DNA of 7,695 nucleotides from Bacteroidales bacterium UBA755. Lineage in GTDB: Bacteria; Bacteroidota; Bacteroidia; Bacteroidales; UBA932. A program made the translations under genes and the position numbers. The DNA is taken from contig DBKH01000044.1 of the NCBI GenBank assembly GCA_002297815.1, forward strand, positions 1 through 7,695. Reading direction: 5' to 3'. How positions within the stretch are numbered: position 1 is the first letter of the stretch; each line of letters begins with the position of its first letter. Positions 5,281 to 7,695 of this stretch are shown here, in pieces. The notes beneath the pieces were generated by a model. The model had not been told where the DNA came from, did not search any database, and worked only from the letters and a program-made list of their open reading frames with translations.

Positions 5281-5673
5281 ATGCGGCTATTGAAATCATT
5301 TATCGTTTGGATTTGCTTCATCCCCGTGGCAATACTCAACGGCGGATTACGTGAATATGTACTGGTCAGGCTTGTCGGAGAAGAGACAGCATTGCCCGTA
5401 AGCGGGATATTGCTGAGCATATTCATCTTTCTGGTGACATGGCTGGTGCTTCCCCGTCTGGCAAAAGGCTGTGGCATGAAAGACTGTCTGGCAATAGGCT
5501 TTTGCTGGGCGTTATTGACCATAGCCTTCGAGTCTGCCACCGGAATTGCCGGAGGTAGTACAATCGCGGAAATTCTTGCCGCCTACAATCCATTGACGGG
5601 CAATCTGTGGGTGCTTGTGTTGGCGACGACGATGTTGTCACCTGTCCTGTTGAAAGTTCTCAAACGGATATGA
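5281..5673 (+). CDS. Small four-helix integral membrane protein, function unknown
   Basis: A 130-residue very hydrophobic protein with about four membrane helices (6-20, 38-59, 67-85 and 108-126). Short loops separate them, containing NGGLREYVL (20-28) after helix 1 and AAYNPLTGNLW (100-110) before helix 4. Those two loops look conserved-type (polar and glycine-rich between helices) and may form a binding site. I recall similar hypothetical proteins in other Bacteroidales but no assigned function. It is probably monocistronic, with its own TAACTTTG promoter 28 nt upstream of ATG 5281. It faces away from the AraC remnant, so an AraC regulator may once have controlled it. That is inference from adjacency only. 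Confidence 0.8.
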   Translation: MRLLKSFIVWICFIPVAILNGGLREYVLVRLVGEETALPVSGILLSIFIFLVTWLVLPRLAKGCGMKDCLAIGFCWALLTIAFESATGIAGGSTIAEILAAYNPLTGNLWVLVLATTMLSPVLLKVLKRI

Positions 5674-5802
5674 CATTCTGTCCATCCAGCTTAATTATAG
5701 ACTTGATCGCACATTATTTGAAGAGTGTCTTGTCCTTGACAAGGATAGCTTGAGGGATTGTGTATGTTCCTTGTGAAGGCTGTCCTCGATGTCATAAAGG
5801 TC

Positions 5803-6180
5803 ATGAAAAGGCTTGGTTTTATCGCACTGTTTATATTCAGTGCCATTTGCTTGAATGCGCAGTCACTGGCTGATTGTGAGAATGTTATCAAAAAGACGGT
5901 TAACGCCATAAACAGTTATTCATCAGAGGCTGTTCAACCGTACTTGTCTGCGGATTTTGAATGCTCTGGCCAGAAGGGAGATGTCGCCAATCTTGTGCTG
6001 AACGCCACCATCGAGAAGTTGAAACAGTCGAATGACAGCATCATGAAATATGAAAGGACCTCGGAGAACTGGGACGGCAATACACTGACGCTGGCATATT
6101 CGTTCACAATGTCTTGCTGGATTGTGATTTGCAGACTGAATTATCTCCCGAATAGCCAGCGAAGGCGATTGTCAGAGTAG
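5803..6180 (+). pseudogene. Truncated secreted protein, N-terminal NTF2-like part only
   Basis: ATG 5803 starts a good signal peptide (RLGFIALFIFSAICLNAQ, cleavage near residue 20). About 80 plausible residues follow: SLADCENVIKKTVNAINSYS, then VQPYLSADFECSGQKG, then KLKQSNDSIMKYERTSENWD and LTLAYSFT. This resembles the N-terminal NTF2-like segment that I recall in front of some Bacteroidales retropepsin-like proteases (from memory; moderate confidence). After residue 102 the protein character collapses into MSCWIVICRLNYLPNSQRRR, and the frame runs 40 nt into the 3' end of the opposing hydrolase gene. Another frame there reads HNVLLDCDLQTELSPE before a TAG at 6153, possibly a scrap of the lost 3' part. 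A deletion with a breakpoint near 6107 is the simplest reading. A peptide of up to 125 residues may still be secreted. Confidence 0.6.
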
Positions 6181-6872
6181 GACTGCTCGCAGGTGGTCTG
6201 ATGGGACCATTGCTCTGATGCGGGGACGATAGTGTATTGCGCATCGCCTCCGGCAGCATTGATGCTCTCGCAGAATGCCTTGACATCTTCGTAGGTTGTT
6301 TTCATCACCTCGTCCGATTCGCTCATTATCGTGCAGACACGCATTGCCTTGAAGTTCCCGGCCGAAGCGGTTCCCGGCTTCCCTGCGACGGGCATTATCC
6401 CGCTGAACTTCTCCGGATAGGCGTTGGCCAGCGACCAGGTGCCGGTGCCTCCCATCGAGCCACCGAGGACATATAACCCGTCACAGACCGCTTCGTACTC
6501 ACCGATAAGCTTCGCAAGAGGCTCGTTCATCTTTGCGCCCCAACTTCCGGATGACGGACATTGAGGGACAATGAATATGCTCGAGATGGAATTGTCCGCA
6601 AGATATTTGGAGATGACTCCGACTGCCGCCTCTTTCATCTGCGCCTCATTGTCATTGCCCTTTGACGAGCCCCCGTGGAGATACATCACAAGAATCGGTC
6701 TGCCGGTGCCATCTGCCGCAATATTCTTCATCCTGTAAGGCAATATGCCGCTGACATATTCCCCGAACCCTTCAAGAGGGGAATCAGGAGCGGTTTCAAG
6801 CCGCTCCTTTGATGTGCAACCCGCAATGGCTGTCAAACAGGTAAGCACCACGAATAGCAGTCTATTTCCCAT
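6141..6872 (-). CDS. Lipoprotein alpha/beta hydrolase (PHB depolymerase/esterase-like)
   Basis: A 243-residue protein beginning with a lipoprotein signal, where LTAIAGC places the lipidated Cys at residue 19. The hydrolase core shows ILVMYLHGGSS (60-70), whose HGG supplies the oxyanion hole, and the nucleophile elbow LGGSMGGTGTW (136-146, Ser139). Candidate acid Asp187 lies in SESDEVM and candidate His224 in QWSHQTT, giving a full Ser-Asp-His triad. GGSMGG resembles the esterase/PHB-depolymerase-like peptidase-esterase group. The substrate is unknown, and an ester at the envelope is likely. Its ATG overlaps the end of the CpxP-like gene by 11 nt, so it is the last visible gene of the ECF operon. 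The length is complete, ending WLFGR. Confidence 0.88.
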   Translation of the reverse strand: MGNRLLFVVLTCLTAIAGCTSKERLETAPDSPLEGFGEYVSGILPYRMKNIAADGTGRPILVMYLHGGSSKGNDNEAQMKEAAVGVISKYLADNSISSIFIVPQCPSSGSWGAKMNEPLAKLIGEYEAVCDGLYVLGGSMGGTGTWSLANAYPEKFSGIMPVAGKPGTASAGNFKAMRVCTIMSESDEVMKTTYEDVKAFCESINAAGGDAQYTIVPASEQWSHQTTCEQSYSDNRLRWLFGR

Positions 6873-7329
6873 GACCTTGCCTCCTGTGTTTTCCAGACCT
6901 TTCAGAATGAGGCCTTCCGCCCGGTGGGGCGAGACGGTGCATCATATCGCGTTCAATCTCGTACACACGTGAGATCTGCTTCGGTGTCAGGAAGGAGCTG
7001 TAGATGTCGTAGTACTTTTTGCGGAGGTCGAGTATCTTTTGGCTGCGCTCGAAGCGCTGCCGCATCTCCTCCTCGCTCGGATTATCCGACCGCTGCTTGC
7101 CATGATCTGGCCCCAATGCCCACAGCTCTTTCTGGAAGCCGCAATAGGCCTCCTTGAATTTTTCGCTTGTGGCCTTGTCGAAGGCGAGGGTTTCTGAAAT
7201 ATGTTCAGCCTGTTTTACGGCCAATTCCTCACGGCTGATTCCGCGCCTGCTGTTGTCTTGGGCGGACAGGGATATTGACATGAGTATGGCAGCGATTGCC
7301 ATCAATGAGTTTTTGATTATAGTATTCAT
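6862..7329 (-). CDS. CpxP/Spy-like periplasmic helical protein with LTxxQ motif
   Basis: A 155-residue exported protein with a signal peptide at residues 1-23 (MAIAAILMSISLSAQ). The mature part is strongly helical and charged. An EHISETLAFDKATSEKFKEAY stretch (42-62) is followed by a long helix, EEEMRQRFERSQKILDLRKKYYD, and then FLTPKQISRVYEIE (113-126), which carries the LTPKQ version of the LTxxQ signature. The spacing matches CpxP/Spy-type proteins, which sense envelope stress, bind unfolded proteins or metals, and act on two-component or ECF systems. The tail (132-155) is basic and rich in His, Arg and Gly, an addition that could bind metal or acidic surfaces. It lies 6 nt after the anti-sigma-like gene and overlaps the hydrolase gene by 11 nt. 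A role as periplasmic modulator of this ECF pathway is inferred. Confidence 0.85.
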   Translation of the reverse strand: MNTIIKNSLMAIAAILMSISLSAQDNSRRGISREELAVKQAEHISETLAFDKATSEKFKEAYCGFQKELWALGPDHGKQRSDNPSEEEMRQRFERSQKILDLRKKYYDIYSSFLTPKQISRVYEIERDMMHRLAPPGGRPHSERSGKHRRQGHGK

Positions 7330-7335
7330 CGATTT

Positions 7336-7659
7336 CTAATAATTTATATTCATAAATGTGTCTTCGTTGTATATTTCCGAGAGAAACTCCCGGTCTGCGT
7401 TGTCGAGCCCGTCGAACGCCGTCTGCACCTCCGCAAGGGAATTCGCTGGAACTTGTTCTCTATGCCAGGAGAGCACCACGATCAGGGTCAAAGATGCGGC
7501 CACAGCGAGCGCTATCCCGACAGCACGGAATCCGAGCGGAGTCTTCCTCTCACATCCAGTGGCGGAAAGCACCTTGTGCTCAATGTCATCGAACACCCCG
7601 TCAGGAGTCTTGTACGGCATCCGTTTGCCGATTCCCGCTATATTCATTCTCTCATCCAT
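7336..7659 (-). CDS. ECF anti-sigma-like single-pass membrane protein
   Basis: A complete 107-residue protein. It has a cytoplasmic N-terminus with GKRMPYKTPDGVFDDIEHKV (11-30), one membrane helix (about 45-64, AVGIALAVAASLTLIVVL), then a 40-residue periplasmic tail rich in acidic residues (LAEVQTAFDGLDNADREFLS). The ATG overlaps the end of the preceding sigma gene by 8 nt (ATGGATGA), the same junction geometry as in the left cassette. It lacks a recognisable zinc anti-sigma domain, so the short MPY..PDG segment is presumably the sigma-binding part, as in other Bacteroidales ECF operons. The function is inferred from the sigma-gene neighbour, the topology and the left-end paralogue. Confidence 0.82.
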   Translation of the reverse strand: MDERMNIAGIGKRMPYKTPDGVFDDIEHKVLSATGCERKTPLGFRAVGIALAVAASLTLIVVLSWHREQVPANSLAEVQTAFDGLDNADREFLSEIYNEDTFMNINY

Positions 7660-7695
7660 AGTATTCTTTCAAATATTTAACGTGAGTTCGATGAA
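7652..7695 (-). CDS. ECF sigma factor, last 13 codons (cut by window edge)
   Basis: Reading from the right edge, the frame gives HRTHVKYLKEYYG and a TGA that overlaps the anti-sigma-like ATG by 8 nt. The last seven residues, YLKEYYG, are identical to the end of the ECF sigma factor in the left block, which also runs into an anti-sigma-like gene with an 8-nt overlap. This is therefore the C-terminal tip of a second, paralogous ECF sigma factor. Region 4 and everything before it lie outside the window. Confidence 0.75.
   Translation of the reverse strand, partial: HRTHVKYLKEYYG

Noticed and set aside
5733..5745. Small palindrome TCCTTGACAAGGA in the gap before the truncated secreted protein
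   Set aside because: It is too short, with a 1-nt centre, unpaired with any promoter match, and could occur by chance in a 130-bp gap.

Overview
The window looks like a chromosomal segment of a Bacteroidales bacterium (phylum Bacteroidota). The supporting signs are ECF sigma genes paired with very short membrane anti-sigma genes, two matches to the Bacteroidota promoter box TAnnTTTG (both TAACTTTG), few Shine-Dalgarno-like sites, and Bacteroidales-type HipA, AraC and AAA_14/DUF4143 proteins. I see no tRNA, rRNA, CRISPR array or intact mobile element.

Left block (1-1078, minus strand): an operon read right to left. It encodes a small exported His/Cys-rich protein, an ECF sigma factor and the start of a membrane anti-sigma-like protein cut by the window edge. 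The genes overlap by 8 nt at each junction. A 12-bp perfect palindrome lies just upstream of the first gene.

Middle block (1208-6180): a patchwork of intact accessory genes and gene wrecks. On the minus strand, a HipB-type antitoxin precedes a hipA toxin gene wrecked by an internal deletion with frameshift plus an in-frame TGA. A secreted aspartic protease with two retropepsin-like domains follows 5 nt later. Three matching 20-bp operator-like sites at exactly 40-bp intervals precede hipB. A poorly coding stretch (about 3322-3658) holds what may be a decayed reading frame. A long inverted repeat and promoter then lead into an intact plus-strand AAA_14/DUF4143 ATPase. Next are an AraC-family regulator remnant (minus), an intact four-helix membrane protein (plus) with its own promoter, and a secreted protein (plus) whose 3' part appears lost.

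Right block (6141-7695, minus strand): a second operon of the same kind. It holds the tail of an ECF sigma gene, an anti-sigma-like membrane protein, a CpxP/Spy-like LTxxQ exported protein and a lipoprotein alpha/beta hydrolase, with overlaps or gaps of only a few bases. The two anti-sigma-like proteins match at 39 of 57 N-terminal residues by hand alignment, so the two operons carry related cassettes in the same orientation around the decayed middle. A reasonable inference is that both are envelope-sensing ECF systems and that the DNA between them is an insertion/deletion hotspot.
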